Below, one piece after another: positions 1-10,217 of a stretch of 64,000 bases of DNA (its first letter is position 1; each line of letters opens with the position of its first letter). Under the pieces are notes generated by a model. It made no database searches. It was given only the letters and a program-made list of their open reading frames with translations, and had not been told where the DNA came from. The translations under genes and the position numbers were made by a program. Origin of the DNA: Halothece sp. PCC 7418 (GTDB lineage: Bacteria; Cyanobacteriota; Cyanobacteriia; Cyanobacteriales; Rubidibacteraceae). The stretch lies in NCBI RefSeq assembly GCF_000317635.1, contig NC_019779.1:3844001-3908000 (forward strand), read 5' to 3'.

Positions 1-549
1 TATCTCAAGGCTAGGAATCGTTACGCACGGAAGCATTTAAGAGTAAGTAGGCAACGTAGAGGCTTTGTGGAGAGAACTGCATTGCGCGTTATCCAATCGA
101 CAGATGTGGTCGCCTATGAAGACTTAAATGTAGCAGGGTTGGTGCGAAATGGGAAACTAGCTAAGAGTATTAATGATGCTGCTTGGTCGTCTTTCCGAGG
201 CTGGCTAGAATATTTTGGTAACAAGTATGGAAAGATAACGGTTGCTGTTCCTCCCCACTATACTTCGCAAGAATGTTCCAACTGTGGAAGAGTAGTCAAG
301 AAGACTCTTTCTCAAAGAACCCATGAATGTGAATGCGGGAGTGTTCTCTGTCGCGACCAAAACGCAGCAATCAACATTCTTAAGAGAGGATTAGCTACCG
401 TAGGGCATACGGAAGGCTTGGAGTCCGACTCCATAAACGCTTGGGGAGATCCCCCCTCTACTTTGGCTGATGGCAGTGGCTGTTTGTCAAAGCAAGGGGG
501 GTCGTCTGCCGAACAAGGTTCGGTGAACCAAGAATCCCCCTCCTTCTAG
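1..549 (+). CDS. tnpB: TnpB RNA-guided nuclease, C-terminal part (5' end outside window)
   Basis: The reading frame is open from base 1, so this is the C-terminal part of a longer TnpB of the IS200/IS605 superfamily, not a short protein starting at 67. Visible are the RuvC-II glutamate motif (AYEDL), the TSQECSNCG zinc-ribbon knuckle followed by a second Cys pair, and the RuvC-III aspartate in CRDQNAAINI. The sequence closely matches the intact TnpB at 23388-24587 (shared TVAVPPHYTSQEC segment), so both belong to one subfamily. TnpB proteins cut DNA under guidance of an RNA made from the element's right end. Catalytic residues in the visible part look intact; whether the gene is full length cannot be judged here. 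Confidence 0.9.
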   Translation, partial: YLKARNRYARKHLRVSRQRRGFVERTALRVIQSTDVVAYEDLNVAGLVRNGKLAKSINDAAWSSFRGWLEYFGNKYGKITVAVPPHYTSQECSNCGRVVKKTLSQRTHECECGSVLCRDQNAAINILKRGLATVGHTEGLESDSINAWGDPPSTLADGSGCLSKQGGSSAEQGSVNQESPSF

Positions 550-564
550 GAGGGGGAGTGTCAA
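530..564 (+). repeat. Right-end hairpin of first TnpB element
   Basis: A stem CCCCCTCCT/AGGAGGGGG (536-544 with 548-556) follows the word AAGAATC and is followed by GAGTGTCAA. The same AAGAATC-hairpin-GAGTGTCAA layout, with a different stem sequence, ends the TnpB element at 24574-24603 and, slightly altered, the orphan remnant at 21024-21054. This marks the right end of the element and the expected 3' part of its guide RNA; the guide would be read from the bases after about 564. Confidence 0.7.
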
Positions 565-605
565 TAGAAGTGGATTTGATAACTGGTCACTGGTTACTGC
601 TATAA

Positions 606-1241
606 ATGATCGTGTGGACTCAATTCGTTATGAATCAGCAAACGGTTTCCCCGCAACAAGTTTCTATCCCTGCTGGATATTTGAATATCATGGGCTACGT
701 GGATGAATCGGAAGTCAATGGACCCGGTGTTCGGGCTGTGGTTTGGCTTCAAGGCTGCGATCGCCATTGTGACAATTGTTTTAATCCCCAATCTTGGTCA
801 TTTGAAATTAACCAACTCATATCAGTTGAAGCGTTAGCCGAACAAATCCTGAGTCAACCTCGTAATCAAGGGGTCACGTTTTCGGGGGGTGAACCGTTTT
901 GGCAGGCGATCGCGCTGACACAACTAGCAAGACGACTCAAAGGCGAAGGCTTAAATATCATGTCATTTAGTGGCTTCACCTTACAAGAATTACAATCTCC
1001 GCAAGCACCCGCAGGTGCATCGGATCTCCTGAAAGAACTGGATATCCTAGTTGATGGCCCTTATCAGCCCTCACAGGCGATTAATGAAGCGAATTCTCTG
1101 GTTTCCTCCCGCAATCAACGAGTGCGTGTGTTTAATCCCAGCTTAGAAAACCAACTCGATTGGGCGAGTGATCAAATTGAAGTTCATATCCTTAAAGATG
1201 GCACCCGCATTATTACAGGCTTTCACGGTTATCAGCCCTGA
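606..1241 (+). CDS. Radical-SAM activating protein, NrdG-like (4Fe-4S single-cluster)
   Basis: A 211-aa protein with a C-x3-C-x2-C cluster motif (GCDRHCDNC) near residue 50 and the SAM-binding FSGGEPF motif, typical of the short radical-SAM activases related to anaerobic ribonucleotide reductase activating protein (NrdG). Such enzymes place a glycyl radical on a partner protein. No partner (NrdD or PFL-like) is in the window, so the target is unknown. A second in-frame ATG at 630 is equally plausible as start; neither has a clear Shine-Dalgarno. It stands alone between a TnpB element and a MITE-like repeat. Confidence 0.8.
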   Translation: MIVWTQFVMNQQTVSPQQVSIPAGYLNIMGYVDESEVNGPGVRAVVWLQGCDRHCDNCFNPQSWSFEINQLISVEALAEQILSQPRNQGVTFSGGEPFWQAIALTQLARRLKGEGLNIMSFSGFTLQELQSPQAPAGASDLLKELDILVDGPYQPSQAINEANSLVSSRNQRVRVFNPSLENQLDWASDQIEVHILKDGTRIITGFHGYQP

Positions 1242-1273
1242 GATGAGTAACCAAAGAACCAATAACGAATGAC

Positions 1274-1395
1274 GATAGCGTTTCTTAGTCTGTTGAGGTA
1301 CAAACCGAGTCGGTGGATGTTCATGGTTCATGGTTCATAGTTCGTGGTTCATTAGATTAACAACCAACAAAGAACAAAGAACAAAGAACGAATGA
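1274..1395 (+). repeat. MITE-like repeat, truncated copy 1
   Basis: Starts with GATAGCGTTTCTTAGT...TTGAGGTAC, continues with GTTCATGGTTCAT repeats and ends in a run of AACAAAG heptamers. This matches one end and the core of the complete copies at 16128-16278 and 26889-27046. The other terminal repeat (TGTACCTCATGAG...GCTATA) is missing, so this copy is truncated just before the 3' end of the HtrA gene. Confidence 0.75.
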
Positions 1396-1396
1396 C

Positions 1397-2614
1397 TTAA
1401 CGATTACTATCAACCGGAAGCCGTTCAAGTTCGACGGTAATTTCTTGGGTTTGTCCATTGCGTTCCACTAAAAGGGTAACGCGATCGCCAACACTTTGTT
1501 GTTCCACAATCCGTTGCACTTGTTCTGAGGTTTCCACTGTGTCCCCATTCATTTCTCGAATCACATCCCCTGATTGTAATCCTGCTTGACTGGCTGGCGA
1601 TCCCTGAACCGTTTCTACGATTAAGACCCCAGCTTCTGCAGTAATGTCAAGATTTTGCCGAGGGAGTTGTTCCAATTGTTGCTTAATTTCTGGGCTTAAC
1701 GTGACCATGCGAATGCCAATATAGGGATATTGAACTTCTCCCGTTTCCAGAATTTCTTTAGCCACTCGTTTCGCGGTATTAATGGGAACAGCAAAGCCTA
1801 AGCCTTCCGCTTGACCAATAATCGCAGTATTGATTGCAATCACTTCTCCTCGCGCATTTAACAGGGGACCCCCTGAATTTCCTGGATTAATCGCTGCATC
1901 CGTTTGGATAAATTCTACTCGTTTATCGGAGACACCGATCGCGGAACTGGGTCGTCCTGTGGCACTAATGACCCCAACTGTAACCGTTTCATTTAATCCT
2001 AAAGGATTTCCGATCGCGATCGCCCATTGTCCTGGCTTAACGGTATCAGAATTGCCTAAAGGAACAGTGGGTAAGTCTTCCGCATCAATTTGAATTACCG
2101 CAATATCAGTTAACGGATCTTCTCCCACAACCGTTCCATCAAATGTGCGCCCATCTCGTAACGCCACAACCACTTCATCTGCTTTATTAACGACATGAGC
2201 GTTCGTGAGAATTTGTCCATCACTACTAACAATAAACCCCGATCCTAAACCTTGCTGCACTCGTTGCTGAGGAGGAATGGGAATTGAATCTCCAAAAAAC
2301 CGCTCAAAAAAGGGATTATTAAACACATCAGGAACATTGGTTTCTACCACCCGTTTCACATTTACCCGCACCACCGCAGGACTCATCTCATCCACAACAG
2401 TCGTGACAAAGTTGGTATCTTCTGGGGTTCGTTCTAAAGGACGATCCTTGTCAGAAAAAAGATCTTCCTGAGGAGAGGATTGTTCTGAATCTGGGGAAGG
2501 TTCAGAAGGTTGAGGAGAAGGCTGTAAGTTTCTTAATTGAGAACAACTTCCCATAAAAGTAGCCGTTGTTAGCACTAAAAAGAAAGACAGCCAAGGTCGT
2601 TTTTTTGGTGTCAT
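1397..2614 (-). CDS. HtrA/Deg-family trypsin-like serine protease, lipoprotein
   Basis: A 405-aa periplasmic or lumenal protease of the cyanobacterial HtrA/HhoA/HhoB group, which degrades or refolds damaged secreted proteins. An N-terminal hydrophobic segment ends at a lipobox-like MGSC (Cys24), suggesting lipid anchoring. The triad is visible: His140 (TNAHVV), Asp170 (LTDIAV) and Ser247 (GNSGGP). A Pro/Ser/Glu-rich linker (about 30-60) precedes the protease domain, and one C-terminal PDZ domain (about 300-395, with SPASQAGLQSGDVI) follows. Length fits the family. Which of the three cyanobacterial paralogues it is cannot be decided from sequence reading alone. Confidence 0.93.
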   Translation of the reverse strand: MTPKKRPWLSFFLVLTTATFMGSCSQLRNLQPSPQPSEPSPDSEQSSPQEDLFSDKDRPLERTPEDTNFVTTVVDEMSPAVVRVNVKRVVETNVPDVFNNPFFERFFGDSIPIPPQQRVQQGLGSGFIVSSDGQILTNAHVVNKADEVVVALRDGRTFDGTVVGEDPLTDIAVIQIDAEDLPTVPLGNSDTVKPGQWAIAIGNPLGLNETVTVGVISATGRPSSAIGVSDKRVEFIQTDAAINPGNSGGPLLNARGEVIAINTAIIGQAEGLGFAVPINTAKRVAKEILETGEVQYPYIGIRMVTLSPEIKQQLEQLPRQNLDITAEAGVLIVETVQGSPASQAGLQSGDVIREMNGDTVETSEQVQRIVEQQSVGDRVTLLVERNGQTQEITVELERLPVDSNR

Positions 2615-2797
2615 TGTTTTACTGATTATTTCTTATTTCTTGTTTATTGATATAGGAGTCCTATAAGTCGAAAAGAGTTCGGTGAGGAGTTAGGCGAGGC
2701 TCACTCAATCCACTTAGCAACAGGAACGCCTTAACATTGGCTATGACTTAGTTGATTGGGTAACTGGTCACCTCATTATTAATTATTGCATTGTTAA

Positions 2798-3913
<1,116 letters not shown>

Positions 3914-3936
3914 CTAGACGTTGCTACGAAGCGAGA

Positions 3937-5312
3937 TTAAATCTCGCAATCGAAGCGTCTGCGATATGATTTCTTCATCGAACTGAAAATATCATAACGC
4001 TTGGGAACACTCAAACATTCCCGACATACCTCGGTTAGACCTAAGCCTAACTGTGTACTTACCTTTCTTAAGATGTTCGCTGCGCCATTACAGTCAGCAT
4101 TAATTAACTTACCGTTACGAGCTTGATACAAACCTCTTTTCACTCTCTTTCCTGATGCTTTCCAGTTGGCAGGTTTTTCACCGCCGAACACTGGTAAGTA
4201 ATCATTATCCAAGTACGAGCTACGGGAGGTGTAACTTTCCTCGGTTTCGGTAAATTGAATTCCTACTGATTCTGCTAACTCTTTAATTCGGTTCTTGAGT
4301 CTAGCAGTAGGGATTTGTACAAAGTTTTGGTTATTCTTTGAGCCCAGATTGCAATTTGTTTTAACCCCTTGTCCCCAACCAAAAACAATGTTACCGAGAC
4401 GGTGGTTAAGACAATAATTAATGAGAAACCGTGCTGTCTTATTTACAGCGTCACGCATAAAACAGGAGCGTTTATGGGTTAATCCGTTTAAGTATTCATC
4501 CCAGTAAAAATCTGACTTCCCTTGCTTGTATTTGGCGACCTTCTTGTTATAGTTGGCATTTACACCTTTAACTTTGTGTCCATCAACGATGAAACTTTTT
4601 CCGAGAGTGGAGACACAAGTCAGGAGATTATTTACCCCGGGGTCACACCCCAAAGCCTGAGAATAATCTAAATCGGTCTCCACTTTTTCTTCTACCTTGT
4701 AAACAAGTTCCGCCCAAAGTTTTCCGTGTTGAGGAAGGATTCTGATTTCTGCGATGTTATTATCATTGATATAACTAACCGAGGGAATAGAGAATTCCTC
4801 TTCTTCTCCTCCTTCCCAATATTTTTTAATGACTCGACTCATTGGTAAGAGCCAGTAACCTTCTTCATGGTTAAAACGAAGCCCATCAGAGGGAAAGGTA
4901 AAACTACATAGACCTCCTTTTGTCCTATAACCGGGGAGTTTAGGTTTATGGTCTATTTCTCCATCAAACCACATTTCTAGCAGTTCGTTATAAGACTTAA
5001 AGGCTTCCTCAACTGACTTTAGCAGTTGCTGACCTTGTTGTGCGCCTAACCATTGATAGTGAGGATTCTCCTTAAAGTCTTTGCAAAGTTGAGGATAACT
5101 AACTTTTACTTTTTATCTTTGAATTGACGACGAAAGCAGTCATTTTTATTAAAAAACTCTCGGAATTCACAAGTGGCAAAGTGAGCTTGCCTAATCTGAT
5201 AGACCACCGTGTTCCAAAGATTATTAGCTTCATGGCAAAGGAGAACAAATACATCCCTAGTTTGGTCAGTAATCTGATTTGTCAAAAGGAGCTTAGTTGT
5301 TTGATATAACAT
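3937..5312 (-). pseudogene. tnpB: Frameshifted TnpB (rearranged RuvC type)
   Basis: Two overlapping pieces of one TnpB: an N-terminal frame (5312-5106) and a main frame (from about 5105 to 3937). The conserved KVSYPQLCKDF...MWFDGEID stretch is in the second frame without its own start. Loss of one A in the run GATAAAAAGT near 5106-5113 explains the break; restoring it joins the frames. The protein aligns with the intact TnpB at 61229-62521. RuvC-I (GCDPG) and RuvC-III (NADCNGAANIL) are kept. The usual RuvC-II Glu is replaced (IVFGWGQG) and there is no CxxC zinc ribbon, as in its relative. Ribosomal slippage on AAA AAG is an alternative to true inactivation. Confidence 0.75.
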
Positions 5313-5330
5313 GGGATTAGTTGTTAAATT

Positions 5331-5345
5331 AAGTATATTATACTT
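5331..5345. promoter_or_regulatory. Palindrome in tnpA/tnpB divergent spacer
   Basis: AAGTATATTATACTT is a perfect 15-bp palindrome between the divergent starts of tnpB (5312) and tnpA (5408). The element at 60903 has a different but equally perfect palindrome at the matching position. It may be an operator or overlapping -10 boxes. Confidence 0.4.
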
Positions 5346-5407
5346 GTATTATCAACGTACTATCAAGGAAAAATCAGCCTGACGAATACAGAAGAAATCC
5401 ACATTCA

Positions 5408-5770
5408 GTGACTCTCCTTAACTACCACTTTGTTTTCTGTCCAAAAAGAAGAAAAAAGGTTTTAGTTGGAGAAATTGAACACCGTCTCCAAGAAATTATA
5501 TTTGGACTTTGTAAAGAGAATAATTGGAGGCTGATTGCTTGCGAAATTAGGCAAGACCATGTCCATCTCTTTTTGAATACCGATCCTACTTATGCCCCAA
5601 GTGTGGTGGTTAAAAAAATTAAAGGACGGGCTTCTCATTATTTGAGGAGGGAGTTTCCCGAATTGAAAAAACTTCCCACTTTATGGAGTCCCAGTTATTT
5701 TGTAAGTACAGCAGGAAATGTCAGTTCAGAAACAATTAAGATGTATATTGACAATCAAAGAGGAAAATGA
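5408..5770 (+). CDS. tnpA: IS200/IS605 Y1 transposase TnpA
   Basis: A 120-aa HUH-type single-strand transposase. The HUH motif is DHVHLFL and the catalytic tyrosine lies in MYIDNQ near the C terminus. It excises and inserts the element as single-stranded DNA by recognising the end hairpins. The listed start is a GTG; another frame (NTEEIHIQ) is open just upstream, so the extreme N terminus may be slightly disrupted or the start may lie elsewhere. Core length and motifs look functional, so this element may still move and could mobilise related elements in trans. Confidence 0.88.
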   Translation: MTLLNYHFVFCPKRRKKVLVGEIEHRLQEIIFGLCKENNWRLIACEIRQDHVHLFLNTDPTYAPSVVVKKIKGRASHYLRREFPELKKLPTLWSPSYFVSTAGNVSSETIKMYIDNQRGK

Positions 5771-5801
5771 TACAGAGGACTAAAGTCCTCATTCGCCATT
5801 C

Positions 5802-5893
5802 ATGAGGGGCTGTCGTCGGAACGAGGGTGACGACGCTTGTAAGCCCCGTCCATCGGTTTCAAACCGATGGCTCTCTGACTGTTTTACTGTAGT
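5802..5893 (+). repeat. Structured left end of IS element (GGGGCT/AGCCCC motif)
   Basis: ATTCATGAGGGGCTGT opens an outer stem GGGGCT (5806-5811) with AGCCCC (5842-5847) around an inner stem GTCGTC/GACGAC (5812-5834). GTC and a second hairpin CCATCGG/CCGATGG (5850-5870) follow, then CTGACTG. The same architecture with different stem bases occurs at 60920-60992 (minus strand), and its first half at 62507-62547. Confidence 0.65.
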
Positions 5894-6020
5894 CATAGCC
5901 TAAGGCTTGTCCATGACATAGTACAATACTTGTTCTTGGTTAATCTCACTGGAGAAAGTGATTGATTCAGAATGAGTTATTGGCGAATCGGGTTTGCTTC
6001 CCATTGATGCTTGTGAGAAA

Positions 6021-6057
6021 ACAAACAACGAATAACCAATAACCAATAACTAAATTA
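6021..6057. repeat. Heptanucleotide-type tandem repeat (AATAACC)n
   Basis: Three imperfect copies of a 7-bp AATAACC-like unit preceded by AACAAACAACG. It belongs to the short tandem heptamers that recur in many spacers of this window, including the MITE-like repeats. Confidence 0.6.
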
Positions 6058-6059
6058 AG

Positions 6060-6860
6060 TTACTCAATTTCAATAGAACTGGGTGCAGAGGTGCTGGTGT
6101 CGCTACGGCTGCTGGGAACAGTGGGTTGACGATATTCTCGATAGAGACGATCGCGCCACGTAAAGAAAGGTTCAAACGCAGGGTTATCTCCAAGACCAGG
6201 GAGGGCTTTCCCCGCCAGTTGACTGGGAATATCCATATAGGATTCTTCTGGGAATTTTAATAATAAACTCAGACTTGCCACAGTAAAATCAGCCAAGGTG
6301 GGAACTGCACCCGTGAGATAGGGTTGTTCTTCTAAAATTAAACACAGCGCCTCTAAATCTTGCTTGAGGCTACCTTCAATCGCTTTTAGGGCATCTCCCC
6401 CAATGCCGACACCTGTTCCTAAAACGTCTAAGAAATCAGAAGGAATCGCACTGACAATGCTTCTGACAAAATCTGGGGTTTCTGGCGGTAAGACCGCAGC
6501 GCGTAGGGCTTCATTGCGGTTTAGCGCCCCCATAAAGGCTTTTCTACTTTTTAAGCCAATGGATTCATCCGCCCATTCTTCCATTAATAAGGTTAATCCC
6601 TTTTCTTTCGCTGCGGTGGGAATCAGGGGACGTTCAGGATAGGTGCGTTCCAAATACATGGCGATTTCAGTGGAGTCGGCGACAACGGTTTCCCCATCTT
6701 TGAGAACGGGAACTTGTCGCTGTCCAGACATTTGATAGACTTCCACTTGTCCAACCCCCGGAGTCACTTCAATTTTACGGTATTCTAAGCCTTTGTAATC
6801 GAGAAGAAAACGGACTTTTTCGCTATATTGGGAGAGTTCAAATTGATAAAGTTCTAACAT
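6060..6860 (-). CDS. Glutathione S-transferase family protein
   Basis: A 266-aa soluble protein with an N-terminal thioredoxin-fold GST domain (MLELYQFELSQYSEKVRFLL, then RQVPVLKDGETVVADSTEIAMYLE, the usual cis-Pro and glutathione-contact region). The helical C-terminal domain includes QPYLTGAVPTLADFTVAS. It probably conjugates or reduces small electrophiles with glutathione; the substrate is unknown. The C-terminal Ser/Thr-rich tail after about residue 245 is low complexity. It stands alone on the minus strand, divergent from the DUF1350 gene with 74 bp between starts. Confidence 0.88.
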   Translation of the reverse strand: MLELYQFELSQYSEKVRFLLDYKGLEYRKIEVTPGVGQVEVYQMSGQRQVPVLKDGETVVADSTEIAMYLERTYPERPLIPTAAKEKGLTLLMEEWADESIGLKSRKAFMGALNRNEALRAAVLPPETPDFVRSIVSAIPSDFLDVLGTGVGIGGDALKAIEGSLKQDLEALCLILEEQPYLTGAVPTLADFTVASLSLLLKFPEESYMDIPSQLAGKALPGLGDNPAFEPFFTWRDRLYREYRQPTVPSSRSDTSTSAPSSIEIE

Positions 6861-6934
6861 AGTGCATTCGCTGTGACGTTGCTTTCATAAAAGTTAACAT
6901 TAATAAGGCGATTGTGTGAGTTATTTTTTGAAAT

Positions 6935-7699
6935 ATGACGAATTGGGAAGAGGTTGCGGGCAATTCAGTTTTATTACCGCCACAACCGAAAGGGTTAATT
7001 CATTTTTTGGGGGGGGCTTTTGTGGCAACAGTTCCCCAAGTGACTTATAGTTGGCTGTTGGAATCCCTAGCAGAAGAGGGGTATGGGGTGATTGCTACGC
7101 CATTTTTAAACGACCTCAATCATAGCGCGATCGCGCAACGGGCCTTAAATCGCTTTGAAACCGCTTATCAACGATTAGGATTATTTCAACGCTATCTCCC
7201 CATTTACGGAATTGGACATAGCATGGGCTGTAAATTACACTTGCTCATTAATAGTTTATATGAAGTGAAACGGGCGGGAAATTTACTGATTTCTTATAAC
7301 AATTATCCAGCGCGGGAAGCAGTTCCTTTTGTGGAACAACTGAATCATTTAGCAGCGTTTGATTTAGAGTTTACCCCCTCCCCAGAACGCACTTTTGATA
7401 TTGTGCAAAACAACTACCAAAAAACACGAACGCTTTTAGTTCGTTTCCAGAACGATACCATTGATCAAACCGAAGATTTAAAGCCAATTTTGGAACAACG
7501 TTTTCCGAGTTTAGTCTCTTATCTTCAACTCTCTGGTAATCATCTCACTCCTGTTAATCCTAAAGAATGGAATTGGAATCCAGGAACCAATTTTTCCCCC
7601 ATAGATGCCTTGGGTCAATGGGTGAAACAACAATTTTATCGCGATATTACTCAACTTAAAAAAGAAGTTATACGTTGGCTTGACCCAATTGATATTTAA
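6935..7699 (+). CDS. DUF1350 family protein (alpha/beta-hydrolase-like)
   Basis: A 254-aa protein of the DUF1350 family, found in cyanobacteria and plastids. The N-terminal LIHFLGGAFVATVPQVTYSWLLE block and the nucleophile-elbow-like GIGHSMGCKLH motif suggest an alpha/beta-hydrolase fold with a Ser nucleophile. The reaction is not known. A hairpin at 7749-7774 lies downstream. Confidence 0.8.
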   Translation: MTNWEEVAGNSVLLPPQPKGLIHFLGGAFVATVPQVTYSWLLESLAEEGYGVIATPFLNDLNHSAIAQRALNRFETAYQRLGLFQRYLPIYGIGHSMGCKLHLLINSLYEVKRAGNLLISYNNYPAREAVPFVEQLNHLAAFDLEFTPSPERTFDIVQNNYQKTRTLLVRFQNDTIDQTEDLKPILEQRFPSLVSYLQLSGNHLTPVNPKEWNWNPGTNFSPIDALGQWVKQQFYRDITQLKKEVIRWLDPIDI

Positions 7700-7748
7700 C
7701 ACTTAATTCTGAGTGAGAAGGAAAACTGCTTCAATTGTCAATTCATCC

Positions 7749-7774
7749 CCCTAGCCCCTCTTGGGAAGCTAGGG
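7749..7774 (+). terminator. Hairpin downstream of DUF1350 gene
   Basis: CCCTAGC (7749-7755) pairs with GCTAGGG (7768-7774). Only a weak T-rich tract (CTGTTTCATTC) follows, so this is a tentative terminator. Confidence 0.4.
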
Positions 7775-7939
7775 CTGTTTCATTCTCCCCCTTAAATGAA
7801 TGGATCAGTCCTGAAAGCATTTTGAGGGCAATCGATTTTTCCCTTCTTTTCCCAGCGCGTAGTGCTAGATATAGCTGATAAAATAAAGAGTAGTGAGTCC
7901 CGATCAAACCTGATTAGAATTGAACCGAGGAGAGAATTC

Positions 7940-8374
7940 ATGAATAGCTGCATTTTAATGGCACAAATTACCAGCCAGCCTCAACTCCGTTATACTCAAG
8001 AAAATCAAACTCCTCTAACCGAAATGATGGTTGAATTTTCTGGGTTACGGGATAATGATCCACCCAGTAGTTTAAAAGTTGTTGCTTGGGGAGATAATTT
8101 AGCCAATGAAGTCTCTCAAAATTATCACGCTGGGGATCAGGTGATCTTAGAAGGTCGTCTGCGAATGAATATCATTGAACGTCAAGAAGGGTTTAAGGAA
8201 AAACGCGCTGAGTTTACTTTATCTCGCATTCATCCCATGGGGAAAGGAACATCTCCTGAGCCTTCTTCTGAAAACAAAAGTTCTGATAATTTAGTCCAGT
8301 TTCCCGCTTCGCAACCTGACACTCAAAGCGAAAATCAGGATGAAGAAAAAAACCTCGATGATATTCCATTCTAA
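7940..8374 (+). CDS. ssb: Single-stranded DNA-binding protein
   Basis: An OB-fold SSB of about 144 aa, starting at the ATG at 7940, which has GGAGAG 7-8 bases upstream and a start that fits the family (MNSCILMAQI). Reading on from 7862 would add an unsupported N terminus. The core (LKVVAWGDNLANEV, GDQVILEGRLRMN) is followed by a disordered linker and the acidic tail DDIPF, which in SSBs recruits replication and repair enzymes. The composition resembles the cyanobacterial thylakoid-associated SSB-like paralogue more than the main replicative SSB; that distinction is inferred. Confidence 0.85.
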   Translation: MNSCILMAQITSQPQLRYTQENQTPLTEMMVEFSGLRDNDPPSSLKVVAWGDNLANEVSQNYHAGDQVILEGRLRMNIIERQEGFKEKRAEFTLSRIHPMGKGTSPEPSSENKSSDNLVQFPASQPDTQSENQDEEKNLDDIPF

Positions 8375-8439
8375 ATGATTCTCAAAGCGTTTCTTTTCTA
8401 GTTACGTGAGAAAGTGAGTTGGTAGATGTTATTGGTTCA

Positions 8440-8698
8440 TATAGCCTTTCTTAGTCTGTTGAGGTACGTAATGCGAGTCGATAGATGTTCATGGTTCATA
8501 GTTCATGGTTCGCGGTGATTCGCGCGGGCTACGCCCTACATAGTTCGTGTTTCATTGATTAACAACCAACAAATAACAACCAACAAAGAACAAAGAACAA
8601 AGAACAAAGAACAAAGAACAACCAACAAAGAACAAAGAACAAAGAACAAAGAACAAAGAACAAAGAACAACCAACAAAGAACAAAGAACAAACAAAAA
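8440..8698 (+). repeat. MITE-like repeat copy 2 with expanded heptamers and nested small repeat
   Basis: Begins TATAGCCTTTCTTAGT...TTGAGGTACG, the left end of the MITE-like family. A small G+C-rich repeat (GATTCGCGCGGGCTACGCC, about 8515-8540) interrupts the core. From about 8560 an unusually long AACAAAG/AACAACC heptamer array runs up to the base before the der start codon. The distal terminal repeat is absent. Confidence 0.75.
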
Positions 8699-10066
8699 AT
8701 GAAAAAATTACCAATTGTTGCTATTATTGGTCGCCCGAATGTGGGGAAATCGACCTTAGTGAATCGTTTTACAGGAAGTCGCCATGCAATCGTTCACGAT
8801 GAACCTGGAATTACGCGCGATCGTTTATATCAGCCGAGTTTTTGGCGCGATCGCGATTTTATTGTGGTTGACACGGGTGGGATTGTGTTTGATGATGATA
8901 GCGAATTTTTACCCGAAATTCGACAACAAGCGATGATGGCTTTATCAGAAGCCGTGGCTGCGATTTTTGTTGTTGATGGACAAACTGGACCCACTTCTGG
9001 GGATGAAGAAATTGCAGATTGGTTACGCCAACAAAGTGTTCCCGTTTATTTAGCTGTCAATAAGTGTGAAGCACCAGAACAAGGGTTAATGCAAGCTGCA
9101 CAATTTTGGGAATTAGGATTAGGAGAACCTTATCCCGTTTCTGGGATACATGGCAGTGGAACAGGAGATTTATTAGACGCAGTCATCTCAACCTTTCCTC
9201 CTTATGAGGAATTACCTGAAGAAGACAATGAAATTAATGTTGCCATTATTGGTCGCCCGAATGTTGGGAAATCGAGTTTACTGAATGCCTTAACAGGCGC
9301 AAGTCGTTCGATTGTTAGTCCCGTTTCAGGAACAACTCGGGACGCGATCGATTTACAAATTGAACATCAAGGACAAACCTATCGTCTCATTGATACGGCT
9401 GGCATTCGCAAGAAGAAAAATATTCGCTATGGTGCGGAATTTTTTAGTATTAATCGCGCCTTTAAAGCCATTCGCCGATCTGATGTTTCTTTACTGGTGA
9501 TTGATGCCTTAGATAGCATTACCGATCAAGATATGAAACTCGCAGGGCGCATTGAAGAAGAAGGGAAAGCTGCAATTATTATCGTCAATAAATGGGATGC
9601 GTTAGAAAAAGATTCTAAGACCATTTATAAATATGAGAAAATGCTGCGCGATCGCGTTTATTTTATGTACTGGTCAGAAATCTTATTTGTCAGTGCTCTC
9701 ACTGGACAACGAGTAAAAAGTATTTTTGATTCCATTCAAACCGCTGTCCAAGAACATCGCCGTCGCGTCAGTACCGCCGTCATTAATGAAGTCATTCAAG
9801 AAGCCATTACTTGGTATTCTCCACCGACCACCCGTCAAGGAAAACAAGGGAGAATTTATTATGGAACACAGGTCAGTACCCAACCCCCAACCATTGCTTT
9901 ATTTGTCAATGATCCCAAGCGATTTAATGACACCTATCGTCGCTATATTGACCGTCAATTCCGAGAACAATTAGGCTTTACTGGCACTCCCTTACGTCTA
10001 ATTTGGCGCGGAAAACGTCCCCGCGATGTGGAAGAAAATAAACTCAATCGTGCAACAAGAGTTTAA
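8699..10066 (+). CDS. der: Ribosome assembly GTPase Der (EngA)
   Basis: The 455-aa double GTPase that acts in 50S subunit assembly. The first G domain has [13 protein letters not shown] and NKCE; the second has [13 protein letters not shown] and NKWD; a C-terminal KH-like domain ends in LIWRGKRPR. The start is set at 8699 ([14 protein letters not shown]) because the in-frame extension back to 8555 only translates the heptamer array of the MITE-like repeat. No Shine-Dalgarno is visible, since the A-rich repeat runs up to the ATG. Confidence 0.95.
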   Translation: MKKLPIVAIIGRPNVGKSTLVNRFTGSRHAIVHDEPGITRDRLYQPSFWRDRDFIVVDTGGIVFDDDSEFLPEIRQQAMMALSEAVAAIFVVDGQTGPTSGDEEIADWLRQQSVPVYLAVNKCEAPEQGLMQAAQFWELGLGEPYPVSGIHGSGTGDLLDAVISTFPPYEELPEEDNEINVAIIGRPNVGKSSLLNALTGASRSIVSPVSGTTRDAIDLQIEHQGQTYRLIDTAGIRKKKNIRYGAEFFSINRAFKAIRRSDVSLLVIDALDSITDQDMKLAGRIEEEGKAAIIIVNKWDALEKDSKTIYKYEKMLRDRVYFMYWSEILFVSALTGQRVKSIFDSIQTAVQEHRRRVSTAVINEVIQEAITWYSPPTTRQGKQGRIYYGTQVSTQPPTIALFVNDPKRFNDTYRRYIDRQFREQLGFTGTPLRLIWRGKRPRDVEENKLNRATRV

Positions 10067-10115
10067 ATGATGTCTTTTAATCGGTTGATCAACAAACGAG
10101 AAAAGTAAATATTAT

Positions 10116-10217
10116 TTATGCTTCGCACGGGCTATGCTCTAAGTTGTTTATTGTTATTTGTTGATTGTGGCGAGGAACAAATAACAAACAACCAATAACA
10201 AACAACCAATAACAAAT
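10116..10217 (+). repeat. Small G+C-rich repeat plus heptamer array
   Basis: TTCGCACGGGCTATGCTC resembles the small repeat at 8515-8540. It is followed by AACAAATAACAAACAACC-type heptamers that run into the start of the CbiQ gene, so the der-cbiQ spacer is mostly repetitive DNA. Confidence 0.5.

Noticed and set aside
8560-8698. Regular short repeats resembling a CRISPR array
   Set aside because: Units are 7 bp with no unique spacers; they are heptamer repeats of the MITE-like family. No cas genes are present.
8555-8698. N-terminal extension of Der
   Set aside because: It translates only the heptamer array; the family start is [14 protein letters not shown] at 8699. Kept as a finding, not as the gene start.
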